Shown here one piece after another: positions 1 through 11,039 of a DNA stretch of 64,000 bases. A model generated the notes under the pieces. That model searched no databases. It was given only the letters and a program-made list of their open reading frames with translations, and was not told the DNA's origin. A program made the translations under genes and the position numbers. Numbering within the stretch: the stretch's first letter is position 1; each line of letters starts with the position of its first letter. Source of the stretch: Simmondsia chinensis (taxonomy: Eukaryota > Streptophyta > Magnoliopsida > Caryophyllales > Simmondsiaceae); the NCBI GenBank assembly GCA_018398585.1, contig JAGTTD010000020.1, positions 21,796,350 to 21,860,349 on the forward strand, in the 5' to 3' direction.

Positions 1-840
1 AAGAACTATGAAATAATGTTTCAAAAGGAGAAAAACCTTCTAAAACAAGTGTTGGCAAATGGTGACTAATAAAACAATCCATGCAGGCTGCATCAGCCCA
101 AAAACTAGCAGGTAAATCATCTTGAAATAAGAGCTTCAATACCATTCACTTAAATGTTGATGCTTACGTTTCACCATCCCGTTTTGTTGCGGAGTATTAG
201 GACAGGAAAGACAAAAGTGGATGCGTAAGTTTGACAAAGGGTGCCCATCTTTCGATTGTCAAAATCACGACCTCCATCACTTTGAAAATATCTAGTAGAA
301 CTGTTAAATTGATTTTGAGTGAGCGCTTTAAAGGTAACAAAAAATCATAAACTTCATCTTTCCTGTGCATCGAATAAAGCCACGTAAATCGAGAAAAATC
401 ATCAATAAAAACAACATAATATTCAAATTCAAAATTTGAGGGAAGGGGGGATTGCCCAACATCAGAATGAATCAATTGTAAAGGATGAGTAGTAGTATGA
501 ATTACACGAATAAAAGGTAAACAACGTGACTTAGCTAGACAACAAGAGTTGCTATGTTCGATAGATTAAACACAAACACGAAGTTAAAAAGCGTTATTCA
601 AAGCACTAGTCCCTAAATGTCCTAACTGCCTTTGCCACATCTCAGCTGAGATAGTGAAAGCAACAAGTCCAAAGTGTTACGGAAAAAAGCCATAGAGTGA
701 TCCGTCACTGTGAATCCGAAGGAGGCCCATCCCTGTGTTCCTATCCTTAACATAAGACGAGTTAGAATCAAACTCAATAATACAACTATTATCATGATAA
801 AATCACTTAACAAACAATAAATTATGAGTAAGATTAGGGA
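1..840 (-). pseudogene. int: copia pre-integrase and integrase core, broken
   Basis: On the minus strand, 840-620 encodes a GAG_pre-integrs-like segment (FDSNSSYVKDRNTGMGLLR, then MWQRQLGHLGTSAL). It is followed at 475-197 by the integrase catalytic core (IHSDV..., YYVVFIDDFSRFTWLYSMHR), and at 196-1 by a NTPQQNGMVKRKHQHL segment, which corresponds to the conserved PQQNG-x-ERKN/H region. The first catalytic Asp is present in the HSD motif. Several stops and frameshifts separate these pieces. The call rests on these family motifs, and the order and spacing fit copia pol. Confidence 0.78.
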
Positions 841-1396
841 CTAAGAGGGCATGTGGAAGACAAAAAGGTCACGTCTTTATGGGGATCACAAATGATCCAA
901 CACGTGTAACGAGAAGTGCAGAACATTACCAACGAAGATAGATTGGGATCCAGTGTAAGGTCTAGAATCACGAAGAATATTGGAGTTAGACATTATATGA
1001 TTGGAAGCTTTAGAGTCAAGGTACCACGTGTAGTCAGCAGGCTCAATAACAGACATAGTAGAGAAGGATTGAGCAAGATCAGACTAGGTATATCAATGAG
1101 GGTCACAAAGTGCTATGTGTCCTCCTTGTTGTCAGATTTAACAAACACTAGGACCCGGTGCAAAAATACTATCACCAAATGAATGAGATGTGTTACTATT
1201 TGTTTTACCTAAGGTGGAAAGTGTGATGGAAACGTTCAAGTACCCATCGGGCAGGGACCAAGTCGAGACTGAAGTATACTATTGCTAGGAACCACATATA
1301 CCAGAATTGCGGCCACCCAATCGATCCACTATGGCGGTTGGTGTGCCAGCCTCCACAATCACCATAACCATGACCACAGTTACCACCCTAGAGGTC

Positions 1397-2045
1397 CTAA
1401 TAGTTACCAATTGCTGCAAGAGCATGACCATGATTAGAGGAGTGATTTTGGATGCAATTTGGTGCTGCCTCTTCTTTAAGAAGTGATGTTTTGAGATTTT
1501 CAAAAGTGAGGGTTAACGGGTAGTTCTGTATCAATGTGCCATAAGCACCATATTCAGGTGGAAGACCAAAAAGTGCATAGTGTAAGAGCTCCCTATTAGA
1601 GACCTGAGAGTCAATAGCAGCAAGATTATGAACTATGGACTTTAGTTCAGAAAAATAAGCATCCATATGTTTGTTATCTTTTCAAAGGAGGGCAAGTTGA
1701 GTTCGAAGGTCAAATTCCTTGGCAAGGGAATGATCACAAAATCTTTTATTTTGGGGGCACCCCAAATGTCTTTGGAAGTAGGATGGCGAATAATATCATT
1801 GAGGACTGGACGAGCCAAGGTGGCAGCAATGTAGGAACAAATACTTTGATCTGTACAGGTCCAGGTCATGTGGTCAAGGTTTGAAAAGTGCAGCCATCTG
1901 GGTTGATGATAAAGGATGTAGGGCATGGATAAGTGCCATTAAAAAATCCCATGAGTCGGTGTGCCCGAAGGATCATGGAGATTAGTTCGCGCCATGCCGA
2001 ACAGTCTATTGGGCTTTCAACTTTGATGGTGGCCAAGTCGGTCAT
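1397..2045 (-). pseudogene. gag: copia gag (UBN2 / retrotran_gag type), broken
   Basis: The likely start is the Met of MTDLATIKVESPIDCSAW (codon at 2043-2045). The reading then matches the copia gag fold: a SAWRELISMILRAHRLMGFF segment, a DQSICSYIAATLARPVLNDI segment near 1800-1850, and MDAYFSELKSIVHNLAAID followed by LPPEYGAYGTLIQNYPLT near 1500-1660. Copia gag packages the RNA in cytoplasmic particles. At least two frame changes are needed between 2045 and 1397, so no functional protein is expected. The CCHC knuckle expected after this domain is not visible in the degraded stretch 1285-1400. Confidence 0.78.
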
Positions 2046-2544
2046 GGTAGAGATGGAAAAAGACAATGGTGAAGGCAGGGCCACATAAGGATGACAGAAG
2101 GAGAGGCGGGGCAATAATGGTGGGAGCGAAGACGTTGAGGGGAATCCATGCACACTCACAGTTGAAAGGAGCGGGTAGTTGGGATAGTCATGAGAGAGAG
2201 AGAGAGTTGGAGGCATGAGATAGAGGCAAGGAGCCTAAGCTAAGGGTTGCAGGCTGTTGAAAGACAGAGAGAGAAGGGAGGCGCACCATTGTCGGAGTCG
2301 ACGGTGGCGATGACACAATGGTGAGAAAGAGGCTGGGTTTTGAGACATTGTGGAGGGAGAAGGAGAAGTGTTGGAGCGGTTTGCCAAGGAAGACCTTGCT
2401 GCCATTAACTTTCAATTGAGAGAGAAAAGGATTAGAATTAGGGGTTTTGAGACCCTGGATTGGTGGTTAGGACGGTGCTATAATGGGAGAAGGTGATTAG
2501 GGTTGGGAAAAGGAGGGGCAACTATGTGAATATGCTATGATACT

Positions 2545-3357
2545 ATGATACTATGTGACTATGATAATGTGTTGGCATGACAATAATACTGGTAGGGGAG
2601 TTGCGGGAAGAGATAAATAAGAAGCTGGAACTGTGGAGAGGGGTTCTAGAGTCGAAGGGTTTACGACTAAGCAGAGCCAAGACCGAGTACATGGAACTCA
2701 AGTTCGTTCCCTCTACCAAGCCTAGCCGAGAAGAAGTCAAGATTGGACATGAGGCCATATCGAAGAAGGAGAGATTCTGGTACTTGGGGTCTATGATACA
2801 GCACAACGACGAAGTGGACCAGGATGTAAACAACAGAATCAAAGCGGGATGGCATAAGTGGAGGATGGTCTCCGCGGTACTTTGTGATAAGAAGTTCCCA
2901 TTGAAGCTAAAGGGAAGATACTATAAGACGGTTGTGAGGCCAGCCATGGCGTATGGGGCGGAGTGCAGGGCGATGAAACAATAGCACACACAGAAGATAA
3001 AGGTGGCGGAGATGCGAATGCTGAGGTGGATGTGCGGACACACAAGGAAGGATAAGATCATAAACGACATCATAAGAGGCAATTTGGGCGTAGCCTCCAC
3101 AGAAGATAAATTAAGGGAGCAACGTCTGAGGTGGTTCGGACATGTCAGAAGGAGACTGGACAACGCTCCAATCAAGAGATGCGAACAACCCCTTACTACA
3201 CTAGGTAGAAGAGGCAGAGGCAAACCAAAGAAGAGATGGCTCGAGACGATCCAACAAGACCTCACCCACCTAAACTTTCGGGAGGAGATGGCCTTAGATA
3301 AGGCCCAATGGAGGGCTAGCATAGGGGTATTAGATGATCCGGTTGGAGTAGGATAGT
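2545..3357 (+). pseudogene. RTE-type LINE reverse transcriptase C-terminal part, 5' truncated
   Basis: The plus-strand reading begins just after the RT catalytic motif. The FADD region is already destroyed at 2565-2590. It continues EEINKKLELWRGVLESKGLR, KTEYMELKF, FWYLGSMIQ, VRPAMAYGAECRAMKQ, then a TAG at 2982-2984, then VAEMRMLRWMCGHTRKDKI, LRWFGHVRRRLDNAP and the C-terminal LGRRGRGKPKKRWLETIQQD. This is the usual 3' portion of plant RTE-clade LINE ORFs. The frame changes after the TAG, so the copy is dead. A second copy of the same family lies at 46500-47722 on the minus strand. The 3' end falls immediately before a CACTA-type terminus at 3365. Confidence 0.85.
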
Positions 3358-3364
3358 CCAGCTT

Positions 3365-3560
3365 CACTACAAGAAAGCAGGCTTTTAACGACCAAAAATA
3401 ACGGCTGGAATCTTTTTTTGTCGTTAAATGTATGTGTGCAGTGACTAGTTGCGACAGTACAAAAATACCGTCGTTAAAGAGTGGTACATGTTGGGCTTAT
3501 AATGAAGGGCACTAAATAAGGTCGTTAATTCTTTTCAAAAACCGTCGTTAATAAGCCTAA
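3365..3560 (+). mobile_element. CACTA-type transposon terminus with subterminal repeats
   Basis: The sequence starts CACTACAAGAAAGCAGGC, the canonical CACTA-superfamily (En/Spm) terminal inverted repeat. It is followed by several short motifs of the type CGTCGTTAA / TCGTTAA in both orientations (about 3420-3555), as expected for subterminal transposase-binding repeats. I cannot see a matching inverted end or a transposase in the window, so this is one end of an element that is either truncated or split by the MULE inserted at 3896. Confidence 0.65.
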
Positions 3561-3895
3561 GTAAGCGGTAAAATTTTTGGTTTAAAAAGTTAAAATTGGT
3601 TAATTTTAAAAATTAGGCGCTTTTTTTTAAATTTATTATTGCCAAATTTTTTTATTATATTAAATTTTCTAATTGGCATTTTGTCTATCCATACTGTAAT
3701 TCTAGTTCGAGAATCAAATAATATTCCAACTAATACATAACTCGATATTTAACCCTTTCGGTATACTTCAATTGTAATTGATAATTATTTATTTAATATA
3801 CTAAAATGTAATTTTTAAATTAATCAAAAAAGATAAAAAGTAAAATAATAATAACAAAAAATGAAATTGAAAGCCAAAAGCAATTCCCTTTCTCA

Positions 3896-6800
3896 TTGGG
3901 AAATCGTACGGATTGGACCCCCCACCCCAACCTTATTCTTTTTTAGACCCCTCTAACCATAAATAGACTTTTTTGGACAAAAATGTCCTCCCACCTCACC
4001 ACCCCCCCCATCCGTCCTCTCTCTCTCTCTCTCTTTATCTCTCCTCATTTAATGCAAGGCAGGCAAAAGGACACTTTTTTGACTTTTTCACTCTCCTTTT
4101 CTTCATTTTTTTTTTCCTTTTGAATTAGTCGTAAATGACTTGTCATACACAATGTATAATAGGTTTCAATGGCATAAGATCAACTTTTACTGGTTTTTTC
4201 AAGTAATTACTGTTACAGTGGGCTGAAATCGAATCATACAATGGGTATGACGAGTTAAAATGGTTAAATATGAACCTTTTAAGATATATTTTAGGTAATT
4301 AGTGGTAAATGACTTATCATACACAATGTATGATAGGTTATAATGGCAAAAAATTAACTTTTGCTGTTTTTTTCAAGTAATTAGGGATATAGTGGTCTGA
4401 AATCGAATCATACACTGGGTATGATACATTTTAATGGTGTAAAATGAACTTATCAGGTGTATTTCAAGCAATTAGTGGTAAATGACTTATCATACACAAT
4501 GTATGATAGGTTATAATGGCAAAAAATCAACTTTTGCTTTTTTTTCAAGTAATTAGGGGTATAGTGGTCTGAAATCGAATCATACACTGGGTATGATGCG
4601 TTTTAATGGTGTAAAATGAACTTATTCAGGTGTAGTTCAAGCAATTAGTGGTAAATGACTTATCATACACAATGTATGATATATTATAATGGCATAAAAT
4701 CAACTTTTGCAGTTTTTTATTGTAATTACTGTTACAGTGGTATGAAATCGAATCATACACTGGGTATGATGCGTTTTAATGGTGTGAAATGAACTTATTC
4801 AGGTGTATTCCAAGCAATTAGTGGTAAAAGACTTGTCATACACAATGTATGATAGGTTTTAATGGTATAAAATCAACTTTTGCTCGTTTTTTCAAGTTAT
4901 TGCTATTACAGTGGGCTGAAATCGAATCATACAATGGGTATGATGCGTTAAAATGATCTAAAATGAACCTTTTCAGGTGTAGTTAAAACAATTAGTGGTA
5001 AATGACTTATCATACACAATGTATGATAGGTTATAATGGCATAAAATCAACTTTTGTTATTTTTTTTCCAAGTAACTAGGGATACAGTGGGCTGAAATCG
5101 AATCATACAATGGGTATGATACGTTTTAATGGTATAAAATGAACTTATTCAGGTATATTCCAAGCAATTAGTGGTAAATGACTTGTCATACATAATGTAT
5201 GATAGGTTTCAATGGCATAAAATCAACTTTTACTGATTTTTTCAAGTAATTACTGCTACAGTGGGCTGAAATCGAATCATACAATGGGTATGACGAGTTA
5301 AAATGGTTAAATATGAACCTTTTCAGGTATATTTCAAGTAATTAGTGGTAAATGACCTATCATACACAAATTATTATAGGTTTTAATGGTATAAAATCAA
5401 CTTTTGCTCGTTTTTTCAAGTATTACTGTTATAGTGGGCTGAAATCTAATCATACAATGGGTATGATGCGTTAAAATGGTCTAAAATGAACCTTTTCAGG
5501 TGTAGTTAAAACAATTAGTGGTAAATGACTTATCATACACAATGTATGATAGGTTATAATGGCATAAAATCAATTTTTGCTGTTTTTTTTCAAGTAATTA
5601 GGGGTACAGTGGGCTGAAATCAAATCATACACTGGGTATGATACGTTTTAATGGTGTGAAATGAACTTATTCAGGTGTATTTCAAGCAATTAGTGGTAAA
5701 TGACTTATCATACACAATGTATGATAGGTTATAATGGCAAAAAATTAACTTTTGCTTTTTTTTCAAGTAATTAGGGGTATAGTGGTCTGAAATCGAATCA
5801 TACACTAGGTATGATGCATTTTAATGGTGTAAAATGAACTTATTCAGGTGTAGTTCAAGCAATTAGTGGTAAATGACTTATCATACACAATGTATGATAG
5901 GTTATAATGGCATAAAATCAATTTTTACTATTTTTTTTCAAGTAATTAGGGGTACAGTGGGCTGAAATCGAATCATACAATGGGTATGATGAGTTAAAAT
6001 GATTTAATCTAACCTTTTAATGTATGTTTTAAGTAATTAGTGATAAATGACTTATCATACACAAATTATTATGGGTTTTAATGGCTTAAAATAACCTTTT
6101 GCAGTTTTTTTTATGTATTTAGTCTTAGAGTGGTCTGAAATCAGGTCCTACACTGTGTATGCTCCCTTCAAATGATTATAATGAACTTTTTCAGGTATAT
6201 TTACAGAAATTAGTGGTAAATGACATATCATACACAATGTATGATAGGTTATAATGACAAAAAATTAACTTTTGCTGTTTTTTCAAGTAATTAGGGTAAG
6301 TGGTCTGAAATCGAATCATACACTGGGTATGATGCGTTTTAATGGGGTAAATAAATTATTCAGGTGTATTATAAGCAATTAGTGGTAAAAGACTTGTCAT
6401 ACACAATGTATGATAGGTTTTAATGGCATAAAATCAACTTTTACTGGTTTTTTCTACTAATTACTGTTACAGTGGGCTAAATCGAATCATACAATGGGTA
6501 TGATGAGTTAAAATGGTTTAATACGAACCTTTTCAGGTATGTTTCAAGTAATTAGTGGTAAATGACCTATCATACACAAATTATTATAGGTGTTAATGGC
6601 ATGAAATCAACTTTTACAGATTTTTTTATGTAATTAGTGGTATAGTGGTCTGAAATCGTATCATACACTGGGTATGATGAGTTTTAATGGTGTAAAATGA
6701 ACTTATTCAGGTTTTGTTTAAACAATTAGTGGTAAATGACTTATCATACACAATGTATGATAGGTTATAATGGCATAAAATCAACTTTTGCTATTTTTTT

Positions 6801-8216
6801 TTCAAGTAATTAGGGGTACAGTGGGCTGAAATCGAATCATACAATGGGTATGATGAGTTAAAATGATTTAATCTAACCTTTTAATGTATGTTTCAAGTAA
6901 TTAATAATAAATAACTTATCGTACACAAATTATTATAGGTTTTAATGGCTTAAAATAACCTTTTGCAGTTTTTTTTTATGTATTTAGTCTTAGAGTGGTC
7001 TGAAATCAGGTCCTACACTGTGCATGGTCCCTTCAAATGGTTATAATGAACTTTTTCAGGTATATTTACAGAAATTAGTGGTAAATGACTTATCATACAC
7101 AATGTATGATAGGTTATAATGGCAAAAAATCAACTTTTGCTGTTTTTTTCAAGTAATTAGGGGTAAGTGGTCTGAAATCGAATCATACACTGGGTATGAT
7201 GCGTTTTAATGGTGTAAAATGAATTATTCAGGTGTATTATAAGCAATTAGTGGTAAAAGACTTGTCATACACAATGTATGATAGGTTTTAATGGCATAAA
7301 ATCAACTTTTACTGATTTTTTCTACTAATTACTGTTACAGTAGGCTGAAATCGAATCATACAATGGGTATGATGAGTTAAAATGGTTTAATATGAACCTT
7401 TTCAGGTGTATTTCAAGTAATTAGTGGTAAATGACCTGTCATACACAAATTATTATAGGTTTTAATGGCATGAAATCAAGTTTTGCATCTTTTTTTATGT
7501 AATTACTGTTGCAGTGGTCTGAAATCGAATCATACACTGGGTATGATACGTTTTAATGGTGTAAAATGAAGTTATTCAGGTGTATTTCAAGCAATTAGTG
7601 GTAAATAACTTATCATACACAATGTATGATAGGTTATAATGGTAAAAAATTAACTTTTGCTGATTTTTTCAAGTAATTAGGGGTATAGTGGTCTGAAATC
7701 GAATTATACACTGGGTATGATGAGTTTTAATGGAGTAAAATGAACTTATTCAGGTTTAGTTTAAACAATTAGTGGTAAATGACGTATCATACACAATGTA
7801 TGATAGGTTATAATGGCATAAAATCAACTTTTGCTATTTTTTTTCAAGTAATTAGGGGTACAGTGGTCTGAAATCGAATCATAAACTGGGTATGATGCGT
7901 TATAGTCTTGTAAAGTGACCTTATTCAGGTATACTTGAAGTAATTAGAGGTAAAGAGCTTGTCATACACAATGTATGATAGGTTTTATTGGCATAAAATT
8001 AACTTTTGCAGGTTTTTCCATGTATTTATGGGTACAGTGGTCTGAAATCTGCTTATATACGTGTATTTCAAGTTTTATTGGTGTATGATGGCACTTCATA
8101 CACGGTGTATGATGGGTTATATCTGTGTAAAATCAGCGTGTATTTGTGTATTTTTGGGATGTGTATTTAGAAAAAAAATATACATTTTGAGTAAAGTAAT
8201 CCGTACGATTTCCCTT
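3896..8216 (+). repeat. Left terminal inverted repeat arm of the MULE
   Basis: This arm mirrors 17508-20254. Outer 230 bp: terminus, C-rich tract, (CT)n at about 4019-4034, TCATTTAATGC, then an AT-rich spacer. Inner end: a near-identical block (about 8040-8216) that includes TTTGAGTAAAGTAATCCG and appears inverted at 17508-17665. The arm is about 1.6 kb longer than its partner because the tandem array inside it has expanded. Confidence 0.82.
4125..8060 (+). repeat. Tandem array, ~174-bp dimeric unit, left arm
   Basis: About 22 copies of a ~174-bp unit. Each unit consists of two related halves of ~87 bp. One half carries TCATACACAATGTATGA (7-bp arms TCATACA/TGTATGA round CAA). The other carries TCATACACTGGGTATGA (6-bp arms). 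Landmarks between the dyads are AATGGCATAAAATCAAC, CAAGTAATTAGGGGTA and CAATTAGTGGTAAATGAC. Successive CAATGTATGA copies begin at about 4150, 4324 and 4498, which sets the period. A larger ~864-bp period is visible between 5960 and 7660. Confidence 0.9.
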
Positions 8217-8260
8217 CAAAAAGGCCCTCCCATTGACCCTCCCCCCCCAACCTGTCCACG
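8197..8260 (+). repeat. Internal copy of the MULE terminus, left
   Basis: The 8197-8216 stretch reads GTAATCCGTACGATTTCCC, the reverse complement of the outer left terminus. It is followed by TTCAAAAAGGCCCTCCCATT and a C-rich tract resembling the outer terminal region. The same block occurs inverted at 17440-17523. Homology to the right copy stops near CCTGTCC at about 8260, where the tandem array resumes. Confidence 0.75.
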
Positions 8261-8274
8261 GTTTTATTCAACTT

Positions 8275-8665
8275 TTGTTCAAGTAATTAGGGGTACAGTG
8301 GTCTGAAATTGAATCATACACTGGGTATGATGTGTTTTAATGGTGTAAAATGATTCGATTCAGGTGTATTTTAAGCAATTAGTGGTAAATGACTTGGCAT
8401 ACACAATGTATGATAGGTTTTAATGGCATAAAATCAACTTTTGCAGTTTTTTTTATATAATTACTGTTACAGTGGTATGAAATCGAATCATACACTGGGT
8501 ATGATGCATTTTAATGGTGTAAAATGAACTTATTCAGGTATATTCCAAGCAATTAGTGGTAAAAGACTTGTCATACACAATGTATGATAGGTTTTAATGG
8601 CATAAAATCAACTTTTGCTCGTTTTTTCAAGTAATTACTGTTACAGTGGTCTGAAATCATCTTTC
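8275..8665 (+). repeat. Tandem array block upstream of the Ulp1-like gene
   Basis: Four to five ~87-bp halves of the same repeat as the left arm, in the same orientation (CAAGTAATTAGGGGTACAG, CATACACTGGGTATGATG, CAATGTATGATAGG). The block ends about 40 bp before a splice-acceptor-like ATTACAG at 8702-8708, so the array probably lies in a 5' intron or promoter of the protease gene. Confidence 0.8.
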
Positions 8666-8748
8666 TTATGGTATGCTTATATATTATGCTTGGTATTGTA
8701 TATTACAGAGATTTTAAGACCCCCTTTCCGTTACCTAATGATCAACGA

Positions 8749-9905
8749 ATGGATTTCTCTGTTTTGACTGTGACGACGGGTCAATTTTGGTATCGGTTGA
8801 GAAACGAGGACGCCTGGCTTACTGATGAGGTATGTTTCCCATCATGATAGTTTTTCCGTGTGTCAACTAATAAGTAAAATCAACCTGTGTTAAATCTACT
8901 TATGTTATTATGTATTAAGTAAGTAAGTGTTGTATTACTAGTCATACACCGTGTATGGTTGATGCTAAAGGTGTAAAATCAACCTGTGTTAGTATGTTTT
9001 GAATAAAGAGTGGTGTATGATTAGTCATAGGGTTCAACTGTGTAAAATGAACTTGTTTATGTGTGTAAAATCAACTTGTCTCAACTAATTAGTTTTGAAT
9101 CGCAGGAAATGGATGTAATTCTGCGCTATATTTTGGAGAAGAAACATCAATGGCCAGAATTCGACCAGAGGACAACATGCGCGGACACAACTGTTGCTCC
9201 TCAATTTGGACCCCTACTAAAACAGATTCAAAACAGTGGAATCCCGCTTGAGTCAGCTTTTACTGATTTTGATTCGTTGATCGTTAAGTTCCTTGCCGGG
9301 GATGCCACGTATGGGGTCAGCTGCCACAACGTGGATCGGATACATGCCCATTAATCAACCTAATCAACATTGGTTCCTTGCTGCCATCCATCTTAATGAT
9401 TGGCGGATACAGGTATTTGATTCCTTGTACTCCGCCAAATCCAGGGCAGCAAGATTAGAACATGTGGAACCAATTGCAAAATTGCTTCCACATGCTCTAG
9501 CGTTGGTTAATTTTTGGGATGTCGGAAAGGACCTCATACAGTTCAAAGGCAAGCCTTTCTTGGTAACTTACAAACGGAATGAATGTCCACAGCAAAGGGG
9601 GTATGACATCTACTTCCCATGCAATTTTACTATTCCGTTCATTTGGACTTTTGGTTATGAAGTGGAAGCAAAATAGTCATTACTTGCAATGATGTATAAT
9701 TTCTGACTGTGGAATCTGTATTAATATTAACTGCAGGTCAGACTGTGGAATTTTTGTTGTAAAGTTCATAGAATTTTTGCTTACCAAAGGGCTAGGCATC
9801 TCCCAATGCGCGCAAGCGCAGATGGGGAAATTACGGCTGTATACTTTTGTACACTTGTACAGACACGGAAGGAATAAACGGCTTCAAATGCATACATGTC
9901 AATAA
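8749..9905 (+). pseudogene. Ulp1-like (C48) cysteine protease carried by the MULE, one frameshift
   Basis: Three exons fit GT-AG rules and phase: 8749-8829, 9106-9600 and 9737-9905. Exon 1 holds QFWYRLRNEDAWLTDE, and exon 2 continues EMDVILRYILEKK, the entry motif typical of plant transposon ULP proteins. The catalytic His is in NQHW (9368-9370), the Asp in QVFDS (9419-9421), the Gln in ECPQQRG (about 9581-9600) and the Cys in SDCGIFVVKF (9744-9746), so the tetrad is complete. One extra base around 9320-9345, just before YMPINQPNQHW, breaks the frame. Without it the product would be about 248 residues, short but complete for the C48 core. ULP proteases process or remove SUMO-like proteins; the role of transposon-borne ones is unknown. 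The Met at 8749 is the first in frame, but the open frame extends upstream to the acceptor at 8708, so a 5' exon may be missing. Confidence 0.8.
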
Positions 9906-10200
9906 AATTACGTTATTCATTATACATTGTTTTCATTATACTGAAAGTTGTATGTAATAAAAATTCATACTTGTACCAAAGAATTTATATTGTATTCATT
10001 ATATTGAAAGTTGTATATAATATTGTATATTTCGATATTGTTGTATGTTCCTATTGATGTATTTTCAAATGGTGTAATAAAAATGCATACTTGTACCAAA
10101 GGATTTACATTGTATTCATTATATTGAAAGTTGTATGTAAGTTTACAGATATTTCGATGTTGTTGTATTTTTCTATTGATGTATTCACACGTGCAAAGGT
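9906..10200 (+). repeat. Direct repeats in the Ulp1 3' flank (~120-bp unit)
   Basis: The segment beginning ATACTTGTACCAAAG and running through TTGTATTCATTATATTGAAAG occurs at about 9966 and 10086, with a further partial copy starting near 9915. On the minus strand this region resembles the plus-strand segment at about 12320-12460 beyond the transposase, so the two gene 3' flanks look like an inverted pair. Confidence 0.6.
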
Positions 10201-10650
10201 TGTTATTAACCATTAAAACTCATCCTACACCGTTTATGATTGGTTATACACCACTAAGTACCTAAAACATAATTGTAGAACTTGATTTTTTACCCATATA
10301 ACTCATCATACACAGCGTATTAATGGTGTGACACCAATAATTTTCAACAAACTTAAAAATACATGCACAGCCCGTGATTTTACCATACATAAAACTCGTC
10401 ATACACTGTGTATGATACGTAGAATTTGACACACATTAAAACCCTGCATACAATTTGTATGACAAACTGGACATATATAACTGCTGGAACTACATACAGG
10501 TATCCCTCTGCATATGTTGTCTGTAAAGTGCATCCACTGCATGCATACAAAGTTCAAGATCCTTATCATGCGGATGAACTTCACACCATTACAACCCATC
10601 ATACACCGTACACCATGTGTGATTGATCATACACCACTAATTGCTTGGTA
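10200..10650 (-). repeat. Scattered dyad-repeat monomers, degenerate
   Basis: Several degenerate copies of the ~83-bp monomer (for example ATCATACACAGCGTATT near 10308 and CATACACTGTGTATGAT near 10401), mostly in the orientation of the right-hand arrays (ACCATTAAAACTCAT, TTATACACCACTAA). This small island has no clear period. Confidence 0.55.
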
Positions 10651-10802
10651 GGCCGTTGATGAAACATGATCCGTAGAAGTGCCACCTCTCTTTGTGTCTC
10701 AGCTGTCACTGGCCCACCACCGCCGCTGCTAGAGCCACTTACATTAGGAGTTTAAACGGGTCGATATATTGAGGAACCGTATATGCTTGGCTTCCTGTCC
10801 AT
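10651..10802 (-). other. Short Ser/Gly-rich reading of unknown origin
   Basis: From an ATG at 10802 the minus strand reads 16 codons, one TAA, then continues in the same frame through SGSSSGGGGPVTAETQREVA and LLRIMFHQRP to about 10640. The codon choice and GC content are higher than the surrounding repeats, which suggests a captured coding fragment or a lost exon of one of the element's genes. I do not recognise the product. A CCCCTATAAAGG box at 10811-10822 is too close to the ATG to be its TATA element. Confidence 0.3.
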
Positions 10803-11039
10803 CTCATCCCTTTATAGGGGGAGAACCGTGGGAGAGGGGTATGATAAAATAGGTGGTAGTTGAGGTTATTAAATGTCTTGCTTGGTAGTCCATTATGACC
10901 CCTGAACATTCAATGTTCAACCACCAACCACCCCAACCGGTCAGCCTCATCCATATAAATCAACAAGGGCATTTATATTGCTTGGTACACAATTTCATTG
11001 ATAGTTGTGGCAATTATAGTGTTTCAAATACTTAGTAGT
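10803..11039. other. Non-repetitive internal MULE spacer
   Basis: Ordinary sequence between the short Ser/Gly reading and the central array. No ORF, tRNA or repeat is visible. Confidence 0.4.

Larger units (their letters stand above)
1..2240 (-). mobile_element. Decayed Ty1/copia retrotransposon, internal region, cut by window edge
   Basis: Reading the minus strand from about 2240 down to 1 gives, in order, a copia gag, a pre-integrase/zinc region and an integrase core, all in one orientation and all interrupted by stops and frameshifts. This is the standard Ty1/copia order (gag, protease, integrase, reverse transcriptase). The reverse transcriptase and 3' LTR would lie beyond the left edge. 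No 5' LTR can be recognised between 2240 and 2540. That stretch is purine-rich on the plus strand and may be the untranslated leader. Confidence 0.8.

Noticed and set aside
8061..8306. 81-codon plus-strand frame
   Set aside because: It lies across the inner terminal-repeat block and array; the matching region on the other arm gives a similar minus-strand frame (17418-17741) purely because the repeats are inverted.
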